A stretch of 64,000 nucleotides of DNA from Fimbriimonadaceae bacterium (GTDB lineage Bacteria; Armatimonadota; Fimbriimonadia; Fimbriimonadales; Fimbriimonadaceae): NCBI GenBank assembly GCA_019638775.1, contig JAHBTD010000001.1:744001-808000 (forward strand), read 5' to 3'. Numbering within the stretch: position 1 is the stretch's first letter; every line of letters starts with the position of its first letter. The notes under the pieces are model-generated. The model ran no database searches and was not told the DNA's origin. It saw only the letters and a list, made by a program, of their open reading frames with translations. Positions 27,064 to 35,891 of this stretch are shown here, piece after piece. The position numbers and the translations under genes are program-made.

Positions 27064-28500
27064 ATGAACTCCGATCCGAACAAAACCGTTATTGGCTCCG
27101 TGCCCAGCTACGGCGACCCGATGAAGACGCAAGCCATGCCGTCGTTCGACCCGAACAAGACGGCGATTGGCGCTGCACCCACGGCGTTTGACCCCAACCG
27201 TACCGCTGCGATGGGCAGCACCGTCGGTGGACTTGCGCCTGGACAAAAGGCGCTGACGGTTACAGTAACGCCAAGCCGCACCGCCACCATGGCAAACGGA
27301 CCGGCGCGCGAGCAGTTTTTGGTCGAGTTCATTACACCCGGCGATCCTGGGCAAGCGCTCGGTTACTCCTCAGGCGCACGAACACCGATGAACCTTTGCC
27401 TCGTCATCGACCGTTCGGGCTCGATGGAGGGGACGCCGCTGGAGTACGTCAAGCAGGCGTGTAACTTTGTCGTCGACCTCTTGGGGCCGGACGATATCCT
27501 CAGCATTGTCACCTTTGAGGAGACAGTGGATGTGCTGATGCCTCCGCAGCGCGTGACCCAAAAGCAGCCCGTCAAAGAGGGAATTTCGCGCCTGCAGGCC
27601 GGAAACACCACCAACCTTTACGATGGCCTTGCCCTTGCCGTGCAGCAAGTGCTTCAGGTTCAAGACCCTGGTCGGGCAACGCGCTTGGTCGTCCTCACGG
27701 ACGGTGACCCGACCGCCGGGATTAAGGATTTTCAATCGCTGGTTTCCCATGCTGCTGAGATCAAGAATCGGGGCGTAACGGTTACGTTCCTTGGGTTTGG
27801 ACCGGACTACAACGAAGAGTTGATTGCCTCGATGGCGAAGAAGGCAGGCGGAAACTATTACTACATCCCGAGACCGGAACTGATCCCTGAGATCTTCCGC
27901 ACGGAGCTTGAAAAGCTGATGACGGTGGTTGCGCGCAACCTCAAACTCGACTTCAAGCTCGCGAGATGGGTGAAGATGCGCTCGACGCAGCCGCAGCCCG
28001 TCGGCGCTGGCGACAGGGACTATTCCTTGCAGATGGTGGATATTGAGCGTGGGACGACCATGCAGCAAGTCATCGACCTGGAGTTTCCAAACCACCCACT
28101 TGGGCACTATCGCGCGGCGGGCGGAAAGCTGACCTATGACGACTGCCTTACCGGACGGACGGAAACCATCGACATTGATCTCGTCATGGAGTTCACGGCT
28201 GACGCGGCTCGCTATGGCGCTCCGGTGCATGCGCGAGTGCGTCAAGCGGCGGACATTCAGGCCGCATCGCGCGTCGTTGAAAAGACGATCATGGGCTTGA
28301 AGACCGGGCAGATTACGGCGATGGGCGCGGTTTCCGAGCTGCAAAAGACGCAGATGCTCTTGCTCAACGAGGGCCGTACTGCCGAAGCTCAAGAGGTTAC
28401 GATGGCGCTTAGGGCAATCCAGTCGGGCGATACCGGCGGAGCCGAGAAGACGCTGATTGGGACGATGTTGAACCTGGATCAGGGCAAGAAGAGTAATTAG
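27064..28500 (+). CDS. von Willebrand factor A domain protein with DPNKT motifs
   Basis: The 478-residue soluble protein has a VWA domain with the metal site DRSGS (residues 116-120) and TDGDPTAG near 212. A C-terminal region resembles the beta-sandwich and helical part of CoxE/inter-alpha-trypsin-like VWA proteins. The first 50 residues carry four motifs DPNKT, DPMKT, DPNKT and DPNRT, with Thr at 8, 22, 33 and 47. They precede the VWA domain and are good candidate phosphothreonine targets for the FHA proteins encoded just upstream. I chose ATG 27064 because it follows the previous stop by 13 bases. Confidence 0.9.
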   Translation: MNSDPNKTVIGSVPSYGDPMKTQAMPSFDPNKTAIGAAPTAFDPNRTAAMGSTVGGLAPGQKALTVTVTPSRTATMANGPAREQFLVEFITPGDPGQALGYSSGARTPMNLCLVIDRSGSMEGTPLEYVKQACNFVVDLLGPDDILSIVTFEETVDVLMPPQRVTQKQPVKEGISRLQAGNTTNLYDGLALAVQQVLQVQDPGRATRLVVLTDGDPTAGIKDFQSLVSHAAEIKNRGVTVTFLGFGPDYNEELIASMAKKAGGNYYYIPRPELIPEIFRTELEKLMTVVARNLKLDFKLARWVKMRSTQPQPVGAGDRDYSLQMVDIERGTTMQQVIDLEFPNHPLGHYRAAGGKLTYDDCLTGRTETIDIDLVMEFTADAARYGAPVHARVRQAADIQAASRVVEKTIMGLKTGQITAMGAVSELQKTQMLLLNEGRTAEAQEVTMALRAIQSGDTGGAEKTLIGTMLNLDQGKKSN

Positions 28501-28501
28501 G

Positions 28502-28697
28502 GATCGGAGATCGGAGATCGGAGATCGGTGATCGGCTATCGGCTATCGGCTATCAGCTATCGGCTATCAGCAATCAGCTATCGGCTATCGGCTATCGGCT
28601 ATCAGCTATCAGCGATCAGCAATCAGCCAGCGGCTTTCGGCAATCTACAATCCACAATCACCAATCTACAATCCACAATCCACAATCACCGATCCCT
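28502..28697. repeat. 28-unit heptanucleotide array filling a convergent intergenic gap
   Basis: Every 7 nt from 28502 the sequence repeats a degenerate unit centred on ATC: GATCGGA four times, then TATCGGC and TATCAGC variants, then AATCTAC, AATCCAC and AATCACC. The phase is kept exactly for 28 units. It starts one base after the VWA stop and ends on the stop codon of the convergent minus-strand gene. Confidence 0.93.
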
Positions 28698-29448
28698 ACT
28701 GCCTCGCAGTTCCGCCGCCGAAGTCGCCGTAATCGAAGCCTTCAGAGACTTCGCGGACCAAGAACATATTGTTGAGCGGGCGGCTGGTCGGCACCACAAG
28801 GTTGCCCTTGAAGTAGAGGCATGTGGAGCCGCCACCATCAAGGCTGATCCCGTTTTTGACCTTACGCGATGTCATGGCTTGACCGAGTTCGGTCAATGAA
28901 ACCTGGTTGGTTGTGGCGATCAGAAGCAGCTTGCCCGCAGTCGTCACGCCGATACCGGTGCGCGCAGCCTTGCCCCAGAGACGTTTGTCTTTGAACTTTT
29001 GAGCTTGGGGATTGGGTTGCACCTTGCCGTTGGTCACGACTCTTACAGTCCCGCGAAGTCCGTACCGATAGAGACCCCAGTCAACTTTTTGCGACTTCGG
29101 GATATCGAAGATGGTGACCTTTCCGTACCAATCGACGGCGATTGCCGTCCCTAAAGAACCCATCGAGAGCAGTTCGCCATCCACGAGGACATCGGCGACG
29201 GGCCTTTGGGAATCGTAAGCGAAGAAAGTGCCTGTGATCGCTGCGCTGGGCTTTGACTTCGAGATGAGATTCCACACCGAGGTCAACTTGGGCCAGTGGA
29301 CCGTTTCTGCTGCAACTCGGCCCGACTTTAGGTTTGCTGTGACGACATGGTACGTCGCCTTGCCGATCTTCACCTTCTCATAGGCGATCGGGGAGGCCAC
29401 CGGCGGGGCCGGGGTTGCGAGTACACATGCGGTCAATAATGCGATCAT
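28696..29448 (-). CDS. phosphodiester glycosidase family (NAGPA-like) secreted protein
   Basis: The 250-residue protein starts with a short signal (MIALLTACVLATPAPP). It has the NAGPA/DUF2233 features AAITGTFFAYDSQRPVADV, RTGIGVTTAGKLLLIAT and the site motif NGISLDGGGSTCLYF. Known members remove sugars from phosphodiesters, in lysosomal enzymes or cell-wall teichoic acids. The substrate here is unknown. The extracytoplasmic location fits envelope metabolism beside FtsEX/EnvC genes. Confidence 0.88.
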   Translation of the reverse strand: MIALLTACVLATPAPPVASPIAYEKVKIGKATYHVVTANLKSGRVAAETVHWPKLTSVWNLISKSKPSAAITGTFFAYDSQRPVADVLVDGELLSMGSLGTAIAVDWYGKVTIFDIPKSQKVDWGLYRYGLRGTVRVVTNGKVQPNPQAQKFKDKRLWGKAARTGIGVTTAGKLLLIATTNQVSLTELGQAMTSRKVKNGISLDGGGSTCLYFKGNLVVPTSRPLNNMFLVREVSEGFDYGDFGGGTARQ

Positions 29449-29615
29449 TGGGCTGTCCTAGTCCGCCGAGGCAGATGCGTCGAGAAATCGGGAGCTTCCG
29501 CGTGCTCTACCGAAGAATATGCGGAACTGCCAAGCCTAAGTTAATCCTCAGGGGCTTCTACGGATTCTGTATCCGTATTTGTGACAGGTCTGACGTTTTA
29601 TCCGCGTCGGGGGTT

Positions 29616-29639
29616 CTGTAAATTCTACCGAATCTACAG
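29616..29639 (-). other. hairpin over the stop codon of the EnvC-like gene
   Basis: A 10-bp stem (29616-29625 with 29630-29639, one G-T pair, 4-nt loop) covers the TAG of the minus-strand peptidase gene. No T-run follows on that strand, so it may protect the mRNA end but is not a standard terminator. Confidence 0.35.
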
Positions 29640-30800
29640 CCAGCCTGCCGGATTCACGGGCTTTCCGTTCACCCGAACCTCGAAATGGAGGTGGGGACCG
29701 GTGGCAAGTCCGGTTGAGCCTACTGCCGCGATCTTCTCTCCGCGAGAGACCTTCTGGCCAGCTTTCACATACACCTTCGAGCAGTGTCCATAGAGGGTCG
29801 AGATGTTGCCGCCGTGGTCGATGACGACCATGTTTCCGTAGCCGTTTGAGTATTGAGAGGTGATGACAACGCCGTCGGCGGCGGCTTTGATGGGGGTGCC
29901 ACTCTTTGCGCCGTAGTCGATCCCGGCATGAAGACGATTACGCTTTAGGATGGGGTGATGCCTCATCCCATAGCCGCTCGTCACACGTCCGGCGACGGGG
30001 CTGGAGAACTTGCCTTTGAACGGTTGAAGGTTATTGGTGCGTCCTGAGGAGTTGTTGTAAGCGTTGATCTGAGCGGTGATTGAAGCGGCTTCGGCATCAA
30101 GCTGCCGAACCAGCTTTTCGAGGTCTTGCTGCTTGTCGCGCAGCTCCCCAAGCACGTACGCCTTGTCGTTCCTCGCCGACTTAAGATCGACCTGTTGGCT
30201 CTCTTGTCGACTCTTGAGATCGCGGACTTCGACGACCAACTGGTCTTGGCGCTGCTTCTTCTTGGTGATGCTGGCCTGAAGGTCTTTGTAGTCTTCAAAC
30301 AGTCGGCGGTCGGCGGCGGCGATGCGTTTGATCGTGTAGCTGCGCGAGGCAAAGTCGCCGAAGTTTTTAGCTTTGGCGAGTACGGATACGGCGGCGGCAT
30401 CGCCGTGCATATACATCCACTTCAGCCTTGACCGGAGCTTCTCTTTGGTGTTGCCCAGTTCGACGGTGGCTTGCTCAAGCTCCTTTTTCAGTCGTGCCTG
30501 CTCAGAAATCCCCTTGTTCAGAGAGTTGACGGTGTAGGAAAGGTCGTCCTCAAGCTTGCCCAGGCGATTATCGATCTGGTTGATGTCTCCACGAACCGCC
30601 CGGACGGCTTTGCGCGTTCGGTTGAGCTCACGGCTTGCTTCGGTGCGTTTGTTCTCCAGCCGGTTGAGATCGTTCTTGAGTTCGCCTTCGGATGCGCTGG
30701 GCGTACTTTTTGTTGGTGTAGGCTTTTGTTGGGCCGCGGCAATGGCGAGGAGAACGCCAACGAGGGCAAAAACGGTGAAGAGGAGGGTCAACCGTTTCAT
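29634..30800 (-). CDS. EnvC-like M23 (LytM) peptidase with coiled coil
   Basis: The 388-residue protein has a signal peptide (MKRLTLLFTVFALVGVLLAI). A long coiled coil runs from about residue 35 to 240, and a C-terminal LytM/M23 domain has RLHAGIDYGAKSG and GPHLHFEVRVNG. Because HxxxD and HLH are kept, it could be catalytic, unlike E. coli EnvC. It is translationally coupled to ftsX (ATGA), which matches FtsX-regulated peptidoglycan hydrolases. Confidence 0.92.
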   Translation of the reverse strand: MKRLTLLFTVFALVGVLLAIAAAQQKPTPTKSTPSASEGELKNDLNRLENKRTEASRELNRTRKAVRAVRGDINQIDNRLGKLEDDLSYTVNSLNKGISEQARLKKELEQATVELGNTKEKLRSRLKWMYMHGDAAAVSVLAKAKNFGDFASRSYTIKRIAAADRRLFEDYKDLQASITKKKQRQDQLVVEVRDLKSRQESQQVDLKSARNDKAYVLGELRDKQQDLEKLVRQLDAEAASITAQINAYNNSSGRTNNLQPFKGKFSSPVAGRVTSGYGMRHHPILKRNRLHAGIDYGAKSGTPIKAAADGVVITSQYSNGYGNMVVIDHGGNISTLYGHCSKVYVKAGQKVSRGEKIAAVGSTGLATGPHLHFEVRVNGKPVNPAGWL

Positions 30801-31672
30801 GCCGCACCTCTTTCAAGCTTCATCGGGCCCGCCACAGCCAAGGCAGAACAGATCAGCCCGTACAGTCCACCGCAGACCATGAGCACCGTTGCCATGGTTG
30901 CAAAGGGGAACGAAGCGGCTTCACCGAACTGGATTTCGGAGACCCTTGCGGCGATGAGATCATGGCAGGGCATGAGTATAAGGGTACCGATTAATCCTCC
31001 CACAAGTCCTTGGACCGCGCCCTCGATCAAGAAAGGAATCCGCACCATCAAGTAGGGCGCACCGACAAGCTGCATGATGCGGATCTCTCTCCGCCTTGCC
31101 ACGATGGTGAGCCGGATCGCGTTAAAAATGAGGACTCCGGCAGTCAGGACCATCAACGCGACGAGGGTAAATCCGAGCCATTTGATGGCGGTTTGGATAT
31201 TGGTTAGGAATCCTTGAACGTTTTCGTCGTAGGCGACATCTTGGAGCTCTTTCACCTTGTTCAATTCGGCTGCGACGGCTGGCCCTTGGGAGACATCGCT
31301 GAGGATGACCTTGTAGGAGTCGGGCAGGGGGTTCTCGATATCCTTGTAGGCCGTGCCAAGCTCCTTCTGCATCTTCTCCCAAGCGTGGTCTCGGGGCACC
31401 CAAGTAACCGACTTGACCCCTGGCATCTTGCGGAGCTTTTGGGCAGTGGCGGAGATGGCTTCCTTCTCGACGCCGTCTTGTAGGTACGCCCGAATCTCGA
31501 ATGTGCCCCCGATGCGCTTGGCGTATTCGTCGATCTTGATATAGCCGTAGCCTAAACCGCCCACCAGAAAGAGCGATACCGCGACGGTCGAAACGGCAGC
31601 AAACGTCATCCAACCGTTTCGGCGCAGGGCCATGGCGGCTTCTCCGATCAGGAATGCGATTCTATCCAGCAC
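30797..31672 (-). CDS. ftsX: cell division protein FtsX
   Basis: The 291-residue protein begins at a GTG at 31672 that overlaps the end of ftsE. It has one N-terminal helix, an extracytoplasmic domain with FEIRAYLQDGVEKE and KLRKMPGVKSVTWVP, and three C-terminal helices, as in FtsX. A longer upstream frame inside ftsE is rejected because its Pro/Arg-rich content is a shadow of ftsE. FtsX passes the ATPase signal to the extracytoplasmic hydrolase. Confidence 0.93.
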   Translation of the reverse strand: MLDRIAFLIGEAAMALRRNGWMTFAAVSTVAVSLFLVGGLGYGYIKIDEYAKRIGGTFEIRAYLQDGVEKEAISATAQKLRKMPGVKSVTWVPRDHAWEKMQKELGTAYKDIENPLPDSYKVILSDVSQGPAVAAELNKVKELQDVAYDENVQGFLTNIQTAIKWLGFTLVALMVLTAGVLIFNAIRLTIVARRREIRIMQLVGAPYLMVRIPFLIEGAVQGLVGGLIGTLILMPCHDLIAARVSEIQFGEAASFPFATMATVLMVCGGLYGLICSALAVAGPMKLERGAA

Positions 31673-32540
31673 TGCTTTCCTCCTCGGCTTCGGTTTGAGG
31701 AGCAGCTTCCACCGGAGGCTCGGGGTCGCCAACGACCACGGCTGTCGAATGCCCGTTAAACAGTTCGGATTGAGCGCCTTCTTCGGGGAGGCGAGCGGGT
31801 TCGCGCGGTGTCTTGGGGGTGGCCTCGGCAGGCTCGGCGGGCGGCACGACGGCCAAAAGTTGCTGCGAGGAGCCACGCGGGATGTCGTTTATCACTTTGC
31901 CGTGGTCCATCGTAACGATTCGCATGTCCATCTTCTCGACAACCATCATGTCGTGGGTTGCGACGATGACGGTGGTTCCGCGAAGATTGAGCTGTACCAA
32001 CAACTCCATGATCTCCCAACTGTGGGCAGGATCGAGGTTACCTGTGGGCTCGTCGGCGATGAGAAGTTTGGGGTTATTGATCAAAGCTCGCCCGATGGCA
32101 ACGCGCTGCTGCTCACCGCCGGAAAGCTCGTGGGGAAAGGCGTCGGCCCGGTGGCCTATGTTCACCATCTCCAGAATATCCGGCACTCGGCGACGGACCT
32201 CACGCTTGGTGGCCCCGATTGCGCGCATTGCGTAAGCGACGTTCTCCCAAACGCGCTTGCGCGGAAGGAGGGCAAAGTCTTGGGGAACAATCCCCATTTG
32301 ACGTCGGAGCGCGGGGATATCCCACTCGCTGACCTGCCGCAGATCGCGCCCATGGAAGAGGACTTGCCCCTTGGTTTCGCGAGTCTCGCGGGTGATGAGT
32401 TTGAGGATCGTGCTCTTCCCGGCGCCGGTTTTTCCCACCAGAAAGACAAACTCGCCGTCTTGAATCGTGATGTTGACGCCCCGAAGCCCAAACACGAGCT
32501 CCGAGAACTGCACTTCGACGTTCTTAAAGGCGATCGACAT
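31662..32540 (-). CDS. ftsE: cell division ATP-binding protein FtsE with long C-terminal extension
   Basis: The 292-residue ABC ATPase has Walker A GKTGAGKST, signature LSGGEQQRVAIGRAL and Walker B LLIADEPTG. The usual FtsE length is about 220-230. Here about 63 extra residues rich in Pro, Glu and Ala (from about residue 229, VPPAEPAEATPKTPREP) form a likely disordered tail. It starts the ftsE-ftsX-envC operon, divergent from mntR-like. Confidence 0.94.
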   Translation of the reverse strand: MSIAFKNVEVQFSELVFGLRGVNITIQDGEFVFLVGKTGAGKSTILKLITRETRETKGQVLFHGRDLRQVSEWDIPALRRQMGIVPQDFALLPRKRVWENVAYAMRAIGATKREVRRRVPDILEMVNIGHRADAFPHELSGGEQQRVAIGRALINNPKLLIADEPTGNLDPAHSWEIMELLVQLNLRGTTVIVATHDMMVVEKMDMRIVTMDHGKVINDIPRGSSQQLLAVVPPAEPAEATPKTPREPARLPEEGAQSELFNGHSTAVVVGDPEPPVEAAPQTEAEEESSAG

Positions 32541-32674
32541 AGTCTGTGAACAGGTCCCTACCCCTAAATCCCATACGGTCTGGGATGCTTGATCGTACCT
32601 GGAAACTCACTTTTCGGCCCTTCGGCCCGATCTTGAAGGGGCCATAATAGTGGTTCAGCGTGGGACTGGCCTCC

Positions 32675-33073
32675 ATGACACAGAACCGGTATCAGCGCAC
32701 TCGTGAAGACCACAGCACCGAGATTGCGGAAGACTATTGCGAACTGATCGACAGCCTCATCCAAGAGACTGGCGAGGCCCGGGCTGTCGACCTTGCTGAC
32801 CGGCTCGGGATCTCCCACGTCACCGTTTCGAAGTCGATTCAGCGGCTCAAGCGCGAAGGGCTGGTGGTTTCGGAACCGTACCGGAGCATCTTTTTGACCG
32901 ACAAGGGGAAGGCCCTCGCCGATTCTTCACGCGAGCGGCATAAGTTGGTCTTGGCTTTTTTGACAGCGCTCGGCGTGCCGGCAGACGTTGCCGAAGCCGA
33001 CACGGAAGGCATTGAGCACCACGTGAGCGCGGAGACATTGGCGGCGATGCGGGCCTTTATGAAGAGTCGCTAA
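32675..33073 (+). CDS. DtxR/MntR family metal-dependent transcription regulator
   Basis: The 132-residue protein has a DtxR-type winged helix: REDHSTEIAEDYCELI, AVDLADRLGISHVTVSKSIQRL, REGLVVSEPYRSIFLTDKG. A short dimerisation domain has ETEG-like HHVSAET (EADTEGIEHHVSAETL). Its length and N terminus resemble MntR of enterobacteria, which senses Mn and has no SH3 domain. No transporter target is adjacent. A CATAAT element lies 26 bases upstream of the ATG. Confidence 0.85.
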   Translation: MTQNRYQRTREDHSTEIAEDYCELIDSLIQETGEARAVDLADRLGISHVTVSKSIQRLKREGLVVSEPYRSIFLTDKGKALADSSRERHKLVLAFLTALGVPADVAEADTEGIEHHVSAETLAAMRAFMKSR

Positions 33074-34407
33074 AGGTGCGCCCAAACGACGATATCTTTA
33101 GACCCTCCGCCTTCGCCGGTTCTTCCCACCGCGCCGTCATCGACCCCATCTTTGCCGAAGCTATAGACCATGACGCGGTCGGGCCTTGCCGAATAGACGA
33201 GCTTGCCTTTTTCGTACGGGTCCAGATCCTTGATGCCCGCCTCCGCCAAGCTTGTCGGGAAGCGGCCTTTTTGCGCGCGGTACACAAAGACGTCGAGCAA
33301 GACATTGAGGCAGTGCCCAACGGCCTTTGTCCGGTCGAACGAATGGTCGGCGACGGGAAAGGTCGGGAGGAGGATGCTGCGAATCGCGGTTGTGGGATGT
33401 TTCCCGTTCGAGCGATCCAGGGCTAAGCTCTCAACCGCTGTTACGGTCGAAGCGAGTTGCCAAGGATTGCCCCCGGCAACAAAAGCTTGGTTGAGTCCCG
33501 TGAGGTATTCCGAGAGGAAAGCGTTCTTGACCGTGTCTTTGGCGATCCACTTTGGAATCTGCATGAACGGATTGGTGGGTCCAGCATCGCCGGAATAGAG
33601 GTAGGCGTAATCCTTCCAATCGTTCACCGCGCGGATGCTGGCGATACCAAGATAAGCCTCGCCGATGAGTGCTCGCGACCAATCCAGCGTCGCACGTTCG
33701 CTTGCCACGATATCGCGCAACGCCACCATCGCAGGAGCGGTCTTGACGAACTGCGGCAAGGCCTTCTGGACGGCAACATCCACAATCGCCATCGTGGTGA
33801 GCTGAGTGGTGACGGCGAGCGTGGTGGGGTCCTGCCCCAGCAGACCCGTGATCCGATAGCACGCCTTAAAGTCCTCCAAACTGCCGGAAATATCGCCGTC
33901 GAGCGCTCGAAGCTGAGCACGAACGCCGAGATACCGCACGAGCTGCTTGGTATCGCCAAGGTCGCCAAGGTCTACTTTGAAGCCCAAATCCCAATCGCGG
34001 CCAAAGTCGAGTTTGGGGCGGGAGGATGCTTGAACGGCTTCGTTCAGGGCGATGTCAAGCGTTGCGAACTGTTTGCGGAATTCGGGGTTGCTCTGCTCCC
34101 TTTTGTCGAGAACGATCTGAAACTCGGCGGGGGATTTGCGCACGTCCTTGGGCACGTCGTCGATGCTCTGGATGGCCTTGTGCAGGAGCAAGCCCGCATT
34201 CTCTTCAGGCTTGACAGGCCAGCGCTCTTTGAGCGCCGTCATGGTGAGGGGCACACCAAGCGACTCCGCCTTGGCAAGCTTTTCTTCAAGGGTGGACTGT
34301 CTGTCCAAATAGGGCTTTGCCTCTTTGTATCGGACGCCGAAATAGGCGCCCCCAAGGATGAATCCGCCCAAAACAATAAAGACCGCGATGCGCTTTCGCT
34401 GGTGCAT
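33070..34407 (-). CDS. membrane-anchored paralogue 1 of a tandem family, function unknown
   Basis: The 445-residue protein has an N-terminal helix (IAVFIVLGGFILGGAYFGV) and a long helical extracytoplasmic domain. It ends with GRFPTSLAEAGI, LDPYEKGKLVYSA and MVYSFGKDGVDDG. The end resembles the C-terminal part of many pseudopilin-like and planctomycete-type proteins, where a DP-x-x-G-x-P-x-x-Y and YSxGxDGxDDGG module binds calcium in GspG. No catalytic motif is seen. It overlaps the convergent mntR-like gene by 4 bases and is the most distal of four tandem copies. Confidence 0.8.
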   Translation of the reverse strand: MHQRKRIAVFIVLGGFILGGAYFGVRYKEAKPYLDRQSTLEEKLAKAESLGVPLTMTALKERWPVKPEENAGLLLHKAIQSIDDVPKDVRKSPAEFQIVLDKREQSNPEFRKQFATLDIALNEAVQASSRPKLDFGRDWDLGFKVDLGDLGDTKQLVRYLGVRAQLRALDGDISGSLEDFKACYRITGLLGQDPTTLAVTTQLTTMAIVDVAVQKALPQFVKTAPAMVALRDIVASERATLDWSRALIGEAYLGIASIRAVNDWKDYAYLYSGDAGPTNPFMQIPKWIAKDTVKNAFLSEYLTGLNQAFVAGGNPWQLASTVTAVESLALDRSNGKHPTTAIRSILLPTFPVADHSFDRTKAVGHCLNVLLDVFVYRAQKGRFPTSLAEAGIKDLDPYEKGKLVYSARPDRVMVYSFGKDGVDDGAVGRTGEGGGSKDIVVWAHL

Positions 34408-34486
34408 AAAACCACCTAGCTGCTTCAGTAAGCAACGATTTCACATTAGCACGATTGGCTAAAGAAGACGACTTTGTTTTCTTTTA

Positions 34487-35842
34487 TCACTGGCGTTTGA
34501 TAACGGTGGGGAATTTCATCACGATGTCTGAGTTGCTGACGCTACTGCCGTTATCGTCGATTCGGTTTCGTCCAAGGCTGTAGATCATCGCCGTGCTGTC
34601 GTCTAACCGGTAAGAAAGAGGACCACTGCCGAATGGGTCGCCGAGGCTTATCCCCGCCTCGACGAGGTCTTTAGGAAGTCGGCCTGTGCGATGTTTGAAT
34701 TTGGCGACTTCTATCGTGGCGAGAAGCACGTTCAGTCGAGCTTTGCATTGCATAACTGCATCGCCTAGGAGGTCATAGAATTCGCTATTCTCCTGGGCGA
34801 GACTGTAGGTTCTATCCGTTTGCTTTACCCCTACTGCGGTCGATTGTCTGTAAGCCGCGCCGAATTCGTTAAGGTTCTTTGTTTCCTTGAATCGCTTCAC
34901 GCCCGAGTTGAATGCGCTTACGTGCCGTGCTTGGAGGGCACCTTGCAAAAGCGATTCAGACACGCTTGCTGGAGCCTCTCGGTCCTCCGGGCCAAAGACG
35001 CCTTCAACCGAGAGACTGCCCGGCATCTGGTCGATCTCGGCAGAACGTCGCGCAGTGGCTCGATATTGCATGTAGCTGACAAAAAACTCTCCCGCAAGCG
35101 TCCACTCCGGATCAACGGCGATTCGCCCCCATTCGACGGTTTCGCGTAGCCGTTCCAACATATCCGACTGGTTGAAGAACGTGGTCGCGAGTGCACATGC
35201 TGACTTATCCACGATTGTATAGGCATTGAGTTGTGTGAACATGCCCATCACGCCCAAATCATAGGCCAAAGCCCGTGTCAAGGAGTAGGCAACGCGAAGG
35301 CTTTCTATAGCTTCAGCGCTTCGGCCAAGAAGCGCAAGCGCCACCGCACGGTCAGAGCAAAACCTGACGGTATCGGTAACCATTGGGAGTTCGTAGTTGA
35401 AAGTTCCGGGCTTTTCCCAGTCTCGCTTCAGCCTCAACCAAGGCCTCTGCGTTGCTTGGGAGTAGGCAGCAAAGAGGGGTTCGAACTGTTTGATCTCCTT
35501 GACGACCGCTTGTTTGTCCAATTCGTTTCCATAGGTTAGGCGCGAGGGCCAGGAATCGTTGTAGATCGCAAAGTGTTGGTCGCGTAGCTCTCGGAACACT
35601 AACCGAGCTTTCATGAATTTATCCGCCGCGTTGTCAGTCTCTGCCAGCGGTTTCAGTTGATAAAGTTGCTCTTCGGTGAAGGGCAGTCCGAGGCTTGCAG
35701 CTTCCTTTTCGAGTGTGGCAAGTTCGTTTGCGGCAGCTTGGTAGGGTCCGACAGCGCGTTGCCGGACGCCGAAGTAGAACACGAAAGCGACCAGTGCGGC
35801 CCCGCCCACCATCAACCCCAACAGCTTCGGCGCTCTCTTCAC
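34487..35842 (-). CDS. membrane-anchored paralogue 2 of the tandem family
   Basis: The 451-residue protein starts at GTG (read as MKRAPKLLGLMVGGAALVAF). After the helix comes the family segment EAASLGLPFTEEQLYQLKPL, then helical repeats. The end is TGRLPKDLVEAGI, GDPFGSGPLSYRL and MIYSLGRNRIDDNG. It is closest to paralogue 3: both share KRAxKLL at the N terminus and VAKFKxRTGRLPKxL near the end. Function unknown. Confidence 0.8.
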   Translation of the reverse strand: MKRAPKLLGLMVGGAALVAFVFYFGVRQRAVGPYQAAANELATLEKEAASLGLPFTEEQLYQLKPLAETDNAADKFMKARLVFRELRDQHFAIYNDSWPSRLTYGNELDKQAVVKEIKQFEPLFAAYSQATQRPWLRLKRDWEKPGTFNYELPMVTDTVRFCSDRAVALALLGRSAEAIESLRVAYSLTRALAYDLGVMGMFTQLNAYTIVDKSACALATTFFNQSDMLERLRETVEWGRIAVDPEWTLAGEFFVSYMQYRATARRSAEIDQMPGSLSVEGVFGPEDREAPASVSESLLQGALQARHVSAFNSGVKRFKETKNLNEFGAAYRQSTAVGVKQTDRTYSLAQENSEFYDLLGDAVMQCKARLNVLLATIEVAKFKHRTGRLPKDLVEAGISLGDPFGSGPLSYRLDDSTAMIYSLGRNRIDDNGSSVSNSDIVMKFPTVIKRQ

Positions 35843-35891
35843 AGCATTACTCTACGTCAAATTGTCGATCGAACCGATTCTCTCTCGTCGC

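Noticed and set aside
28502-28697. CRISPR array
   Set aside because: The repeats are contiguous 7-nt units with no spacers of constant length, and no cas gene is in the window.
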